From assembly GCA_903921135.1 (NCBI GenBank), contig CAIXOY010000037.1:1-10096 (forward strand): a stretch of DNA of 10,096 nt, in the 5' to 3' direction. This document shows positions 1 to 6,097 of the stretch, piece after piece (the stretch's first letter is position 1; each line of letters opens with the position of its first letter). A program made the translations under genes and the position numbers. Below the pieces are notes generated by a model that saw only the letters and a program-made list of their open reading frames with translations, had not been told where the DNA came from and made no database searches. Source of the stretch: an uncultured Gammaproteobacteria bacterium (GTDB taxonomy: Bacteria; Pseudomonadota; Gammaproteobacteria; Pseudomonadales; UBA5518).

Positions 1-547
1 GCGCGGAGGCGTCGGCCTGCGGGTCGCCCGCGAGCGGCGCATCGGCCGGCGGCCACTGCGGTTGCCAGTTGCCGTCGGGGCCTTGGTACTCGATGCGCTG
101 CAAGGGCGGCAGCGCATCGACCAGCACCTGCTGATCGCCCTCTTCGTAGCGCAGGCCCTGCCGGGGATCGGCGCTCCAGCGGATGGGCGTGGCGACACCC
201 TCGGCGCCCAACAAAGGACGGAAGCTCTGCATCTCGAGCGTGGCAGCGCTGCCCGCGAACACGGGGCGCGGCGGCTCGGCGGGGCGGGCCGGCTCCGCGT
301 CGCCCTCCTCCTGTTCCGCCCCGTCGCTGTTGACGGTGGCAGCCTGCGCAGCGGCCGCGGCAATGCTCTCGCGCAGCCAGGCGCGGGCCATGAGTTCGTG
401 GTAGGCCACGCCCTGGTCATTGGCCACGCGGCGCAGCATCCCCAGACCCTGGCCGATGCCCTGCATCACCAGCGTGGAAGCGAGCGTCACCAGCATCAGT
501 GCCACTATCAATTCCAGCAAGCCGAGGCCGCGCTCGCGCCGCGTCAT
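1..547 (-). CDS. gspJ: T2SS minor pseudopilin GspJ (3' end cut by the window edge)
   Basis: GspJ is a minor pseudopilin that joins GspI and GspK at the tip of the T2SS pseudopilus in the inner membrane and periplasm. The 182 visible residues begin with a short basic leader (MTRRERG) and a class III prepilin motif: predicted peptidase cleavage after Gly7, with Glu12 at mature position +5, followed by a hydrophobic helix to about residue 29. The C-terminal part has the GspJ-like pattern RIEYQGPDGNWQPQWPP (151-167). Residues 72-96 are an acidic, Ala/Pro-rich stretch that looks like an insertion. The ATG overlaps the gspI stop in ATGA, and GGAGG lies 7 bases upstream (555-559). GspJ proteins are usually about 200 residues, so little should be missing. 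Assignment rests on the prepilin motif, this tail and its place after gspI; the family is divergent, so another minor pseudopilin is possible. Confidence 0.78.
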   Translation of the reverse strand, partial: MTRRERGLGLLELIVALMLVTLASTLVMQGIGQGLGMLRRVANDQGVAYHELMARAWLRESIAAAAAQAATVNSDGAEQEEGDAEPARPAEPPRPVFAGSAATLEMQSFRPLLGAEGVATPIRWSADPRQGLRYEEGDQQVLVDALPPLQRIEYQGPDGNWQPQWPPADAPLAGDPQADASA

Positions 548-960
548 GGCGCGTCCTCCGGACGGTGCGCCAGCACGTGCTGCACCATGCGCAATTGCTG
601 GCGCCCCAGCACCCGCGCCCCGCTGGCAACGTCGAGCTCCACCGCATAAAGCGCAATGTCGTAAAGCCCCGGCGCGCCCGTGGCGGTACGGCCCTGGCGC
701 ACCGGCGCGAGCAACTCCGCGCGCCAGCCGATGCGGAAGCCGCGCCAGTCGAGCATGCCCGTGGGCTGCGCGGAGAGATCCACCTGCTCGAGTTCGGCGA
801 CGGCCTGCTGTACGGCGGATTCCTCGAGCGCCAGATCGCGCACCTTGCCGAGCGCGCTGAGATCGTTGCCAACCCAGGTGAAGGCGCCGAGCAGCACGAA
901 GCCGAGGATGGTGAGTGCGACCACCGCCTCGAGCAGCGTGAAACCGGCAGCCGCACGCAT
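544..960 (-). CDS. gspI: T2SS minor pseudopilin GspI
   Basis: GspI is the minor pseudopilin that nucleates the tip complex with GspJ and GspK. The 138-residue product starts MRAAAG, followed by FTLLEAVVALTILG: predicted cleavage after Gly6, with Phe7 at +1 and Glu11 at +5, then one hydrophobic helix to about residue 30. The rest is a small globular domain with the aromatic-rich pattern DWRGFRIGWR (71-80), in keeping with the GspI family, which is usually 120-140 residues. The ATG (960-958) shares one base with the gspH stop (TGATG), and a strong Shine-Dalgarno sequence, AAGGAGGG (974-967), lies inside the end of gspH. It is the fifth gene in the visible operon and overlaps gspJ by 4 bases. 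Pseudopilin class is certain; the I assignment is from size, motif and gene order. Confidence 0.87.
   Translation of the reverse strand: MRAAAGFTLLEAVVALTILGFVLLGAFTWVGNDLSALGKVRDLALEESAVQQAVAELEQVDLSAQPTGMLDWRGFRIGWRAELLAPVRQGRTATGAPGLYDIALYAVELDVASGARVLGRQQLRMVQHVLAHRPEDAP
555..559 (-). promoter_or_regulatory. Ribosome binding site of gspJ inside gspI
   Basis: GGAGG on the minus strand, 7 bases before the gspJ ATG at 547. It supports the ATGA overlap as the true gspJ start. Confidence 0.65.
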
Positions 961-1337
961 CAGCTGCCCTCCTTCACAGTGCAGAAGGGCGGCGCGAGCT
1001 CCAGCTGCCGCTCGCTCTGCCCCGCGATTACGCGCACATCGCCGCCTGCGCAGAGGCCGTTGCGCTTGATGAAGATGTTCTCTGCGCCCACCAGCGACCA
1101 GCCCTTGGGGATGTCGAGATGGCGCTCGGCCAGATCCTGCAGGCTGCCCTCGTCGCCGGTGGCATAGGCCAGCCGCGGCAATGCGGCGATGCCGTCTTCG
1201 AGTCCCTGCAGGCGGGCGTTGAAGCGCACACGGTCATTCAGGCGCGAGAGCGCCGGCGCGGCGATGGCGAGCACCAGCGCGCCGATCACGAGCGCGACGC
1301 TGATCTCGATCAGCGTGAATCCGCGCGCGCCTGACAT
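960..1337 (-). CDS. gspH: T2SS minor pseudopilin GspH, short form with a cysteine pair
   Basis: GspH is a minor pseudopilin that links the tip complex to the GspG filament. The 125-residue protein has the prepilin motif GFTLIEISVALVIGALVL, with predicted cleavage after Gly6 and Glu11 at +5. Residues 77-103 fit the GspH C-terminal sheet region, with the IxFxxxGxxxGGxVxV-like pattern seen as IFIKRNGLCAGGDVRV (88-103). At 125 residues it is shorter than common GspH proteins (about 150-170). Two cysteines, Cys96 and Cys119, could form a periplasmic disulfide; this is an inference. The ATG shares one base with the gspG stop, and the upstream bases (CCTCCCC on the coding strand) offer no Shine-Dalgarno sequence, so translation probably depends on ribosomes finishing gspG. 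Pseudopilin identity is clear; calling it H relies on the order G-H-I and the weak C-terminal pattern. Confidence 0.8.
   Translation of the reverse strand: MSGARGFTLIEISVALVIGALVLAIAAPALSRLNDRVRFNARLQGLEDGIAALPRLAYATGDEGSLQDLAERHLDIPKGWSLVGAENIFIKRNGLCAGGDVRVIAGQSERQLELAPPFCTVKEGS
967..974 (-). promoter_or_regulatory. Strong ribosome binding site of gspI inside gspH
   Basis: AAGGAGGG on the minus strand, 6 bases before the gspI ATG. It is the best Shine-Dalgarno match in the operon, and contrasts with gspH and gspF, which have none. Confidence 0.7.
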
Positions 1338-1771
1338 CAGGGGAGGTAACCGATGTCGGCTGCGATTCCCTCACCGCCCGCCTCGCCATCGGCGCCCAGC
1401 GAATAGAGCGTGAAGTCCTGCCCGGCGGCGGGCTGGTCGCGGTACTCGTAGGGGTGGCCCCACGGATCGAGCGGCAGTTCCTCGTCGAGGTAGGGGCCGG
1501 CCCAGGCCGGGAGATCGCTGCCCTCGGGGCGCTTCGCAAGCGAAGCGAGCCCTTCGTCCGTGCTGGGGAATCGGCCCACATCGAGGCGGAAGGTCTGCAG
1601 CGCGGTCTTCAGCATTTTCACCTGCGTCTCGGCGGTCTTCACCTTGGAGCTGTCGACCTTGCCGAAGAGCCTGGGACCGACGAGCCCGGCGAGCAGACCG
1701 AGGATCACCAGCACCACGAGGATCTCGATCAGCGTGAAGCCGGTGCTGCGGCGGCGGAAGTGTCTCTGCAT
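1337..1771 (-). CDS. gspG: T2SS major pseudopilin GspG
   Basis: GspG is the main subunit of the periplasmic pseudopilus that pushes substrates through the outer-membrane secretin. The 144-residue protein has an 11-residue basic leader (MQRHFRRRSTG), cleavage expected after Gly11, then FTLIEILVVLVILGLLAGLV with Glu16 at +5 and the conserved Pro33. Family hallmarks follow: GRFPSTDEGLASL (66-78), PWGHPYEY (103-110) and the calcium-binding loop LGADGEAGGEGIAADIG (125-141). Length is normal for the family. The reading frame is open further upstream into gspF, but the ATG at 1771 is the start: it gives the expected leader and has AGGAG 8 bases upstream. The next gene, gspH, overlaps its stop by one base. 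A perfect 8-bp inverted repeat sits inside the gene at 1530-1547. Confidence 0.97.
   Translation of the reverse strand: MQRHFRRRSTGFTLIEILVVLVILGLLAGLVGPRLFGKVDSSKVKTAETQVKMLKTALQTFRLDVGRFPSTDEGLASLAKRPEGSDLPAWAGPYLDEELPLDPWGHPYEYRDQPAAGQDFTLYSLGADGEAGGEGIAADIGYLP
1530..1547. repeat. Perfect 8-bp inverted repeat inside gspG
   Basis: CGCTTCGC and GCGAAGCG are separated by two bases. On the gspG message this would fold into a tight stem within the codons for Ala-Ser-Leu-Ala-Lys-Arg (residues 76-81). The amino acids are ordinary family residues, so the repeat may be chance codon choice. A function in message stability is possible but not shown. Confidence 0.4.
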
Positions 1772-1779
1772 GGTGGATG

Positions 1780-1784
1780 CTCCT
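1780..1784 (-). promoter_or_regulatory. Ribosome binding site of gspG
   Basis: AGGAG on the minus strand, 8 bases before the ATG at 1771. It decides the gspG start against the longer open frame that runs back into gspF. Confidence 0.75.
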
Positions 1785-1792
1785 GGTGGCAT

Positions 1793-1806
1793 GCGGCGCA
1801 GGCCGC
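1793..1806 (-). other. Small hairpin in the gspF-gspG gap
   Basis: GCGGC and GCCGC form a perfect 5-bp GC stem with a 4-base loop, in the only real gap (41 bases) of the visible T2SS operon and 9 bases upstream of the gspG ribosome binding site. There is no T tract, so it is not a standard terminator. It might shield the 5' end of a processed gspG message, which would suit the major pseudopilin being needed in excess. This is inference; short GC stems are common in such DNA. Confidence 0.25.
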
Positions 1807-1812
1807 GGAGGT

Positions 1813-2997
1813 TCAGACGGGAATGTCGGTAAGGCTGGTGATGGCGAGGACGATGCCGAGCACGATCACGCCGATGCCCGAACCGATCACGAGGATCGCG
1901 AGCGGCTCGATCAGCAACAGCACCCGCTTCATGCGCTCGCGGCCGCTCTTCGCGCTGAGCGCGGCGAGGGCCTTCAGCATCTCGGGCAGGCGACCGGCAC
2001 GCTCGCCGGTGCGCAGCAGGTTCCAGGCGGTGGCATCGAGCGCGCCCTGCTCTTCCAGCGCCTTCGAAAGTGCGAGCCCGGCCTTCACCGAACGCGCGGC
2101 GGTCTCCAGGCGCCGGCGCCGCGTGACGAGTTTCACCGAGCCGTTCGCGAGCTCCAGCGCATCGAGCATGGGTACGCCCTGCCCGAGCAGCGCGCCCATC
2201 AGCGCGGCCCAGCCGGCCGTGGCGGACTCGCCGATCCACGCACCCACCACGGGCAATTCGGCGAGCCGCTCGAGAATCGCCTCGCGCACACCCGGGCGGC
2301 GCAGCACCCGCACCGTGCCCACCACCACGACGAACAGGCCAAGCAGCAGCACCAGCAGGTTCTGGTTCACGAACTGCCCGGTGGAGAGCACCGCCCACGC
2401 AAGCCAGGGCAGCGATTCCGCGTCTTTCAGCAGCCCCGCGAAACGCGGTACGACGAAGCTGAACATCAGGCCCACTGCGAGCAGGCCCACACCCACCAGC
2501 ACTGCCGGGTAGATGAGCGCGTTGCGCATCTCGGCGGCGAGTTCGCGCTCGTAGGTGTACTGCGCGAGCGCCTCTTCAAGGCTGTCGGCAAGGCGCCCGG
2601 TCATCTCGCCGGCACGCGCGAGCTGGAAGAAATACTCCGGCAATTGCAGGCCCGAGAGCCGCAGCGCCTCGGCAAAGGGTTTGCCCTGTGCGATGGCGCG
2701 GCCGAGGGTGTCGAGCGCGTCCGCGAGACTGTCACCGGCATGCGCGCTGGCGATGGACTGAACGGATTCGGCGATGCCGAGCCCCGAGCGCAGCAGCGTC
2801 GAGAGCTCGGTGAAGGCGAGTTGCAAGGTGGCGCCCGAGACGCGCCCGCGCCGGCTCCGCGATACCGCCGGCTCGATGCCCAGCACGGTGTTGCCCTGAC
2901 GCTGCAGGCCGCGGCGGGCCTCGGCCTCGCTGGCGGCATCGACCGCACCGCGCTCGAGCTTGCCGTCGGCGTTCAGCAGTTCGTAGGCGAACTTCAC
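1813..2997 (-). CDS. gspF: T2SS inner-membrane platform protein GspF
   Basis: GspF is the polytopic inner-membrane platform protein that contacts the GspE ATPase and GspL and is thought to turn with ATP hydrolysis to add pseudopilins. The 394-residue product has two T2SSF repeats, about residues 58-185 and 255-390, each carrying the family signature GExxGRL (GEMTGRL at 130-136; GERAGRL at 331-337). Three membrane helices are visible, near 160-185, 213-232 and 359-386. Length is normal (about 400). The N-terminal segment MKFAYELLNADGKLERGAVD is typical. The start is GTG at 2997, one base after the gspE stop (TGACGTG), with no good Shine-Dalgarno sequence, so translational coupling to gspE is likely. 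Membrane fusion-free, intact and collinear with family members. The close relative PilC of type IV pili is excluded by the T2SS gene neighbourhood. Confidence 0.97.
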   Translation of the reverse strand: MKFAYELLNADGKLERGAVDAASEAEARRGLQRQGNTVLGIEPAVSRSRRGRVSGATLQLAFTELSTLLRSGLGIAESVQSIASAHAGDSLADALDTLGRAIAQGKPFAEALRLSGLQLPEYFFQLARAGEMTGRLADSLEEALAQYTYERELAAEMRNALIYPAVLVGVGLLAVGLMFSFVVPRFAGLLKDAESLPWLAWAVLSTGQFVNQNLLVLLLGLFVVVVGTVRVLRRPGVREAILERLAELPVVGAWIGESATAGWAALMGALLGQGVPMLDALELANGSVKLVTRRRRLETAARSVKAGLALSKALEEQGALDATAWNLLRTGERAGRLPEMLKALAALSAKSGRERMKRVLLLIEPLAILVIGSGIGVIVLGIVLAITSLTDIPV

Positions 2998-2998
2998 G

Positions 2999-4663
2999 TC
3001 ACTGGCTCACGACCCGCATCACTTCCTCGACGGAGGTGATGCCGCGGCTCGCTTTCAGCAGCCCGTCTTCGCGCAGCGTGCGCCAGCCGGCCTCGCGCAC
3101 GTGGGCTTTGAGTTGATCCTGCGAGACATTGCGCGCCACCAGCGCCTGCAGGGATTCATCCACCGGGATCAGCTCGTAGATACCGAGGCGTCCCTTGTAG
3201 CCGGTGCCTTGGCACACAGGGCAGCCCTTCGCGTGGAACCAGTTGCCCTGCCCGTTCCAGGCGGGCACGGCGGCAAGTTCCTCCAGGATGGCGGCCGGCA
3301 CCGTAGCGGGCTCGCGGCAGGCGGTGCAGAGAAGCCGCACCAGCCGCTGCGCCTGCAGGCCGCGCACGGGCGCGGCGGCAAGGAAAGGCTCGATGCCCAT
3401 GTTGATCAGCCGCGTGAAGGCCGAGGCGGCATCGTTGGTGTGCAGCGTGGAGAGCACGAGGTGGCCCGTGAGGGCGGCCTGGATCGCGATCTCGGCAGTT
3501 TCGAGGTCGCGGATCTCGCCGATCATGATGACGTCCGGGTCCTGGCGCAGGATCGCGCGCAAGGCCCGCGCAAAGCTGTAGCCGATGTCGGCGCGCGCCT
3601 GGATCTGCGTGATGCCTGTGAGCTGGAACTCCACCGGATCTTCGACCGTGATCATCTTGCGGTTGCCATCGTTGGCGGCCGCGAGCATCGAGTAGAGCGT
3701 GGTGGATTTGCCCGAACCCGTGGGGCCCGTGACCAGCACGATGCCGTGCGCCTCGCGCGCCCAGCCGTGCATGATCTCGAGGTGATCGGGCTCCATGCCG
3801 AGGTTCGCGAGCGCGAGATCCGCTCTTTCCTTCGGCAGCAGGCGCAACACGATCGACTCGCCATGCACGTCCGGCGCGGTCGAGACGCGGATGTCGAACT
3901 CGCGACCACCGACCCGCGTGGTCATACGTCCGTCCTGCGGCAGGCGCCGCTCGGCGATGTCCGCGCCCGAGATCAGCTTGATGCGAGAAGCCACGGCGGG
4001 GAAGCGTTCCATGGGCTGCGTCATGCGCGTGTGCAATACGCCATCGACGCGCAACCGCACCACGAACTGCGTGGCGCCGGCCTCGACGTGGACGTCGGAG
4101 GCGCCGGCCTCTACCGCCTGGCCCAGGATGTTGTTCACCAGCTCGATGATCGGCGCTTCTTCGGCGAGTTCGCGCAGCGCCTTGTCGGTGCCCGTGGCGA
4201 TGGACTCCATGGCCCGCTCGCGGGCGACGAAATCGAGGTACTGGTCGAGGTCGTGGCGCCGCGCGAGGTGCAGGTCGAGCCGCCGACCTGCCGCGCACAC
4301 CGAGAGCGCCTGCAGCACCAGCGGCGAGAGCGGATCCTGCGCGGTCCAGCCGAGTGCGTCGTCGCCCTCGTGCCAGAGCAGCACGCGCTGATCCACGAAC
4401 CAGTCGGGCGCGATGCCGGATTCGGCGATGCCCTGCTGCACGCGGTTCTCGTCGGGTAAAGGTGCGCCCACACCCAGCACGGGCGCTTCGAGCTGGGCAC
4501 CCAGAGCTTTCAGCAGCGCATCTTCGGAGACGGCACCCGTACGGAAGAGAATGGAGCCCAGACGCCCGCCGGCTGCAGCCTGCAGCTGCAGCGCCCGCTC
4601 CACGTCCTGCAGGTGCACGGCGCGGGCCTCGATCAGCAATTCGCCGATTTTGCGTGATTCCAC
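2999..4663 (-). CDS. gspE: T2SS assembly ATPase GspE
   Basis: GspE is the cytoplasmic hexameric ATPase that powers pseudopilus assembly through GspL and GspF. From the GTG at 4663 it has 554 residues. Visible parts, in order: a helical MshEN/T2SSE N-terminal domain (5-60), the N2 domain with ASDVHVE (188-194), Walker A GPTGSGKST (313-321), Asp box TVEDPVEF (339-346), Walker B region QDPDVIMIGEIRD (374-386), His box GHLVLSTLHTND (400-411) and the zinc tetracysteine CTAC (446-449) with CPVC (481-484), which marks GspE/PilB rather than the retraction ATPase PilT. The frame is open far upstream (to 5485), but that part is antisense to cinA and has no family similarity. The GTG gives the expected start just before the N-terminal domain; it lacks a good Shine-Dalgarno sequence, and TTG at 4702 is an alternative. 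It is the first visible operon gene. Confidence 0.96.
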   Translation of the reverse strand: MESRKIGELLIEARAVHLQDVERALQLQAAAGGRLGSILFRTGAVSEDALLKALGAQLEAPVLGVGAPLPDENRVQQGIAESGIAPDWFVDQRVLLWHEGDDALGWTAQDPLSPLVLQALSVCAAGRRLDLHLARRHDLDQYLDFVARERAMESIATGTDKALRELAEEAPIIELVNNILGQAVEAGASDVHVEAGATQFVVRLRVDGVLHTRMTQPMERFPAVASRIKLISGADIAERRLPQDGRMTTRVGGREFDIRVSTAPDVHGESIVLRLLPKERADLALANLGMEPDHLEIMHGWAREAHGIVLVTGPTGSGKSTTLYSMLAAANDGNRKMITVEDPVEFQLTGITQIQARADIGYSFARALRAILRQDPDVIMIGEIRDLETAEIAIQAALTGHLVLSTLHTNDAASAFTRLINMGIEPFLAAAPVRGLQAQRLVRLLCTACREPATVPAAILEELAAVPAWNGQGNWFHAKGCPVCQGTGYKGRLGIYELIPVDESLQALVARNVSQDQLKAHVREAGWRTLREDGLLKASRGITSVEEVMRVVSQ

Positions 4664-4696
4664 GGTGCGTTCGTCTGTGGGAAGGGCGGTCGGGCT

Positions 4697-4725
4697 ATTC
4701 AAACAGGTCGGTCGGTGGGAGACAA
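4697..4725 (-). promoter_or_regulatory. Possible sigma70-like promoter for the gspE operon
   Basis: On the minus strand TTGTCT (4725-4720) and TTGAAT (4702-4697) are separated by exactly 17 bases, each matching 4 of 6 consensus bases. It would start transcription near 4690, leaving a leader of about 27 bases before the GTG at 4663. It lies in the only gap in front of the operon. The match is modest and the call rests on spacing and position. Confidence 0.35.
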
Positions 4726-4726
4726 T
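4698..4726 (+). promoter_or_regulatory. Possible sigma70-like promoter for cinA
   Basis: On the plus strand TTCAAA (4698-4703) and GACAAT (4721-4726) are 17 bases apart, each with 4 of 6 consensus matches. Transcription would start near 4733, about 50 bases before the cinA GTG. The elements lie almost exactly on top of those proposed for gspE on the other strand. Weak evidence; the real promoter could be anywhere in 4664-4781. Confidence 0.22.
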
Positions 4727-4781
4727 CGAGGCCGGCGAGGCTGCACCGCCCGTGTGACAGCCGCATGACCGGGATCCCCGC

Positions 4782-6059
4782 GTGAAACTGAACCTCCTCA
4801 TGACCGGCAACGAGCTGATGAGCGGCGTGACGGTCGACAGCAACTCGGCACTCATTGCCCGGCTGCTGGAGCCGCTGAATCTGCGCGTGGGCTGCAAGCT
4901 CGCCATCGGCGATGACATGGAACAGCTCTGCACCGAGATCAGCCGCCTGGCCGGCATGTCGGAGGTGCTGATCGTGAACGGCGGGCTGGGCCCCACCAGC
5001 GATGACCTCACCGCCGAGGCACTTGCCCGGGTGGCGGGTGTGCCGCTGGTCGAGAGCGCCGCGGCCATGGCGCATCTGGAGACCTGGTGCGGCCGGCGCG
5101 GGCTCGCCCTGAACGCCGCCAACCGCAAGCAGGCCTTCCTGCCGCAGGGCGCGGAACTGATCCCCAACCGCGTGGGCAGCGCGGTGGGCTTCCGGCTGCA
5201 CCACCTCGGCTGCGAGATCCTCTGCACGCCCGGTCCGCCCGGTGAACTGCGCCCGATGCTGGAGGAGCACATCCTGCCGTGGCTCGCGGCGCAGTACCCG
5301 AACAGCGAGCCGGTGGTGATCACGCGCTTCCAGTTGTTCGGTATCGGCGAATCCTCGCTGCAGGAGCTCATCCGCCGGGAGATGCCCGATTGGCCGCCAG
5401 ATGTCGAACTCGGTTTTCGTGCCGGTGCGCCCCTGCTGGAACTGAAGGTTTCGAGCTTCAGCGAGGCCGCACAAACGGCCCGCATCGCCTGCGAGGAACG
5501 GCTGCGCGCCTTGCTGGCAGATCACGTGATCGGCATGGGCAATGACACCCTGCCCTCGCGGGTCGTGGCCTTGCTGGGGGCGCGCGGCGAACACGTCGCG
5601 CTCGCGGAATCCTGCACCGGAGGGCTGATCGCCTCGCTGCTGACCGAGGTGCCGGGCGCCTCGCGGGTCTTCGAGGCGGGCTATGTGGTGTACGCGAACC
5701 GCATCAAGGAACGCGCGCTGGGTGTGAGCCACGCCACGCTGGAGGCGCACGGCGCGGTGAGCGAGCAGGTGGTGCTTGAGATGGCCGCGGGGGCGCTGCG
5801 TGAGAGCGGCGCGGAGCATGCGCTGGCCGTGTCAGGGATTGCCGGGCCTGACGGCGGCACGGCCGGAAAGCCGGTGGGTACGGTGTGGGTCGCGTGGGGC
5901 AGTGCCGGGAACATCCGTGCGCGGGAGCTTTATTTCCCCGTGGCGCGCAAGCTCTTCCAGACGATGGTGGCGGCGACGGCGCTGGATCTGCTGCGGCGGG
6001 ATCTGATGGGTATCGTGGAAGAGCCGCGGTATTTCAGGGAAAGACGCGTGCCGCGCTGA
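4782..6059 (+). CDS. cinA: CinA family protein: N-terminal COG1058 domain plus nicotinamide-nucleotide amidohydrolase (PncC) domain
   Basis: CinA proteins recycle pyridine nucleotides in the cytoplasm: the C-terminal PncC domain deamidates nicotinamide mononucleotide to nicotinate mononucleotide, and the N-terminal COG1058 domain has ADP-ribose pyrophosphatase activity in characterised members. The 425-residue product has both. The N-terminal domain shows TGNELMSG (8-15), NGGLGPTSDD (66-75), FLPQGAELIPNRVGSAVGF (119-137) and CTPGPPGE (148-155). The C-terminal domain shows AESCTGGLIASLLTEVPG (275-292) with the catalytic serine, VVYANRIK (302-309), SGIAGPDGGT (351-360) and GTVW (366-369). Length is normal for two-domain CinA. 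The GTG at 4782 is forced by an in-frame stop at 4755-4757 and by the need for the first beta strand; the Shine-Dalgarno sequence is weak. It diverges from gspE and converges on the next gene. A substrate for this copy is inferred from the family. Confidence 0.94.
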   Translation: MKLNLLMTGNELMSGVTVDSNSALIARLLEPLNLRVGCKLAIGDDMEQLCTEISRLAGMSEVLIVNGGLGPTSDDLTAEALARVAGVPLVESAAAMAHLETWCGRRGLALNAANRKQAFLPQGAELIPNRVGSAVGFRLHHLGCEILCTPGPPGELRPMLEEHILPWLAAQYPNSEPVVITRFQLFGIGESSLQELIRREMPDWPPDVELGFRAGAPLLELKVSSFSEAAQTARIACEERLRALLADHVIGMGNDTLPSRVVALLGARGEHVALAESCTGGLIASLLTEVPGASRVFEAGYVVYANRIKERALGVSHATLEAHGAVSEQVVLEMAAGALRESGAEHALAVSGIAGPDGGTAGKPVGTVWVAWGSAGNIRARELYFPVARKLFQTMVAATALDLLRRDLMGIVEEPRYFRERRVPR

Positions 6060-6062
6060 GGG

Positions 6063-6088
6063 GCTGTGGCGGCCATGCCCGCCACAGC
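6063..6088. terminator. Hairpin between convergent genes, probable bidirectional terminator
   Basis: GCTGTGGCGG and CCGCCACAGC form a perfect 10-bp stem with a 6-base loop in the 38-base gap between the cinA stop (6057-6059) and the stop of the convergent fusion gene (6098-6100). No T tract follows on either strand, so it is not a classical intrinsic terminator in either direction; it may slow polymerase or protect the 3' ends of both messages. Confidence 0.55.
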
Positions 6089-6097
6089 AACCGGGAA

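Noticed and set aside
1772..2398. Extended N-terminus of GspG up to 2398
   Set aside because: It overlaps gspF in another frame, and the prepilin leader and ribosome binding site fix the start at 1771.
1777..4459. Long plus-strand open frames opposite gspF and gspE (1777-3039 and 3101-4459)
   Set aside because: No recognisable motif; composition is that of antisense shadows; both lie wholly within conserved minus-strand genes.
4570..4592. Repeated CTGCAG units in gspE
   Set aside because: They encode the ordinary helix LQLQAAAG of the N-terminal domain; simple codon repetition.
4664..5485. Extended N-terminus of GspE up to 5485
   Set aside because: The extra 274 residues run antisense to cinA, are Ser/Arg-rich and unlike any GspE; the family N-terminal domain begins right after the GTG at 4663.
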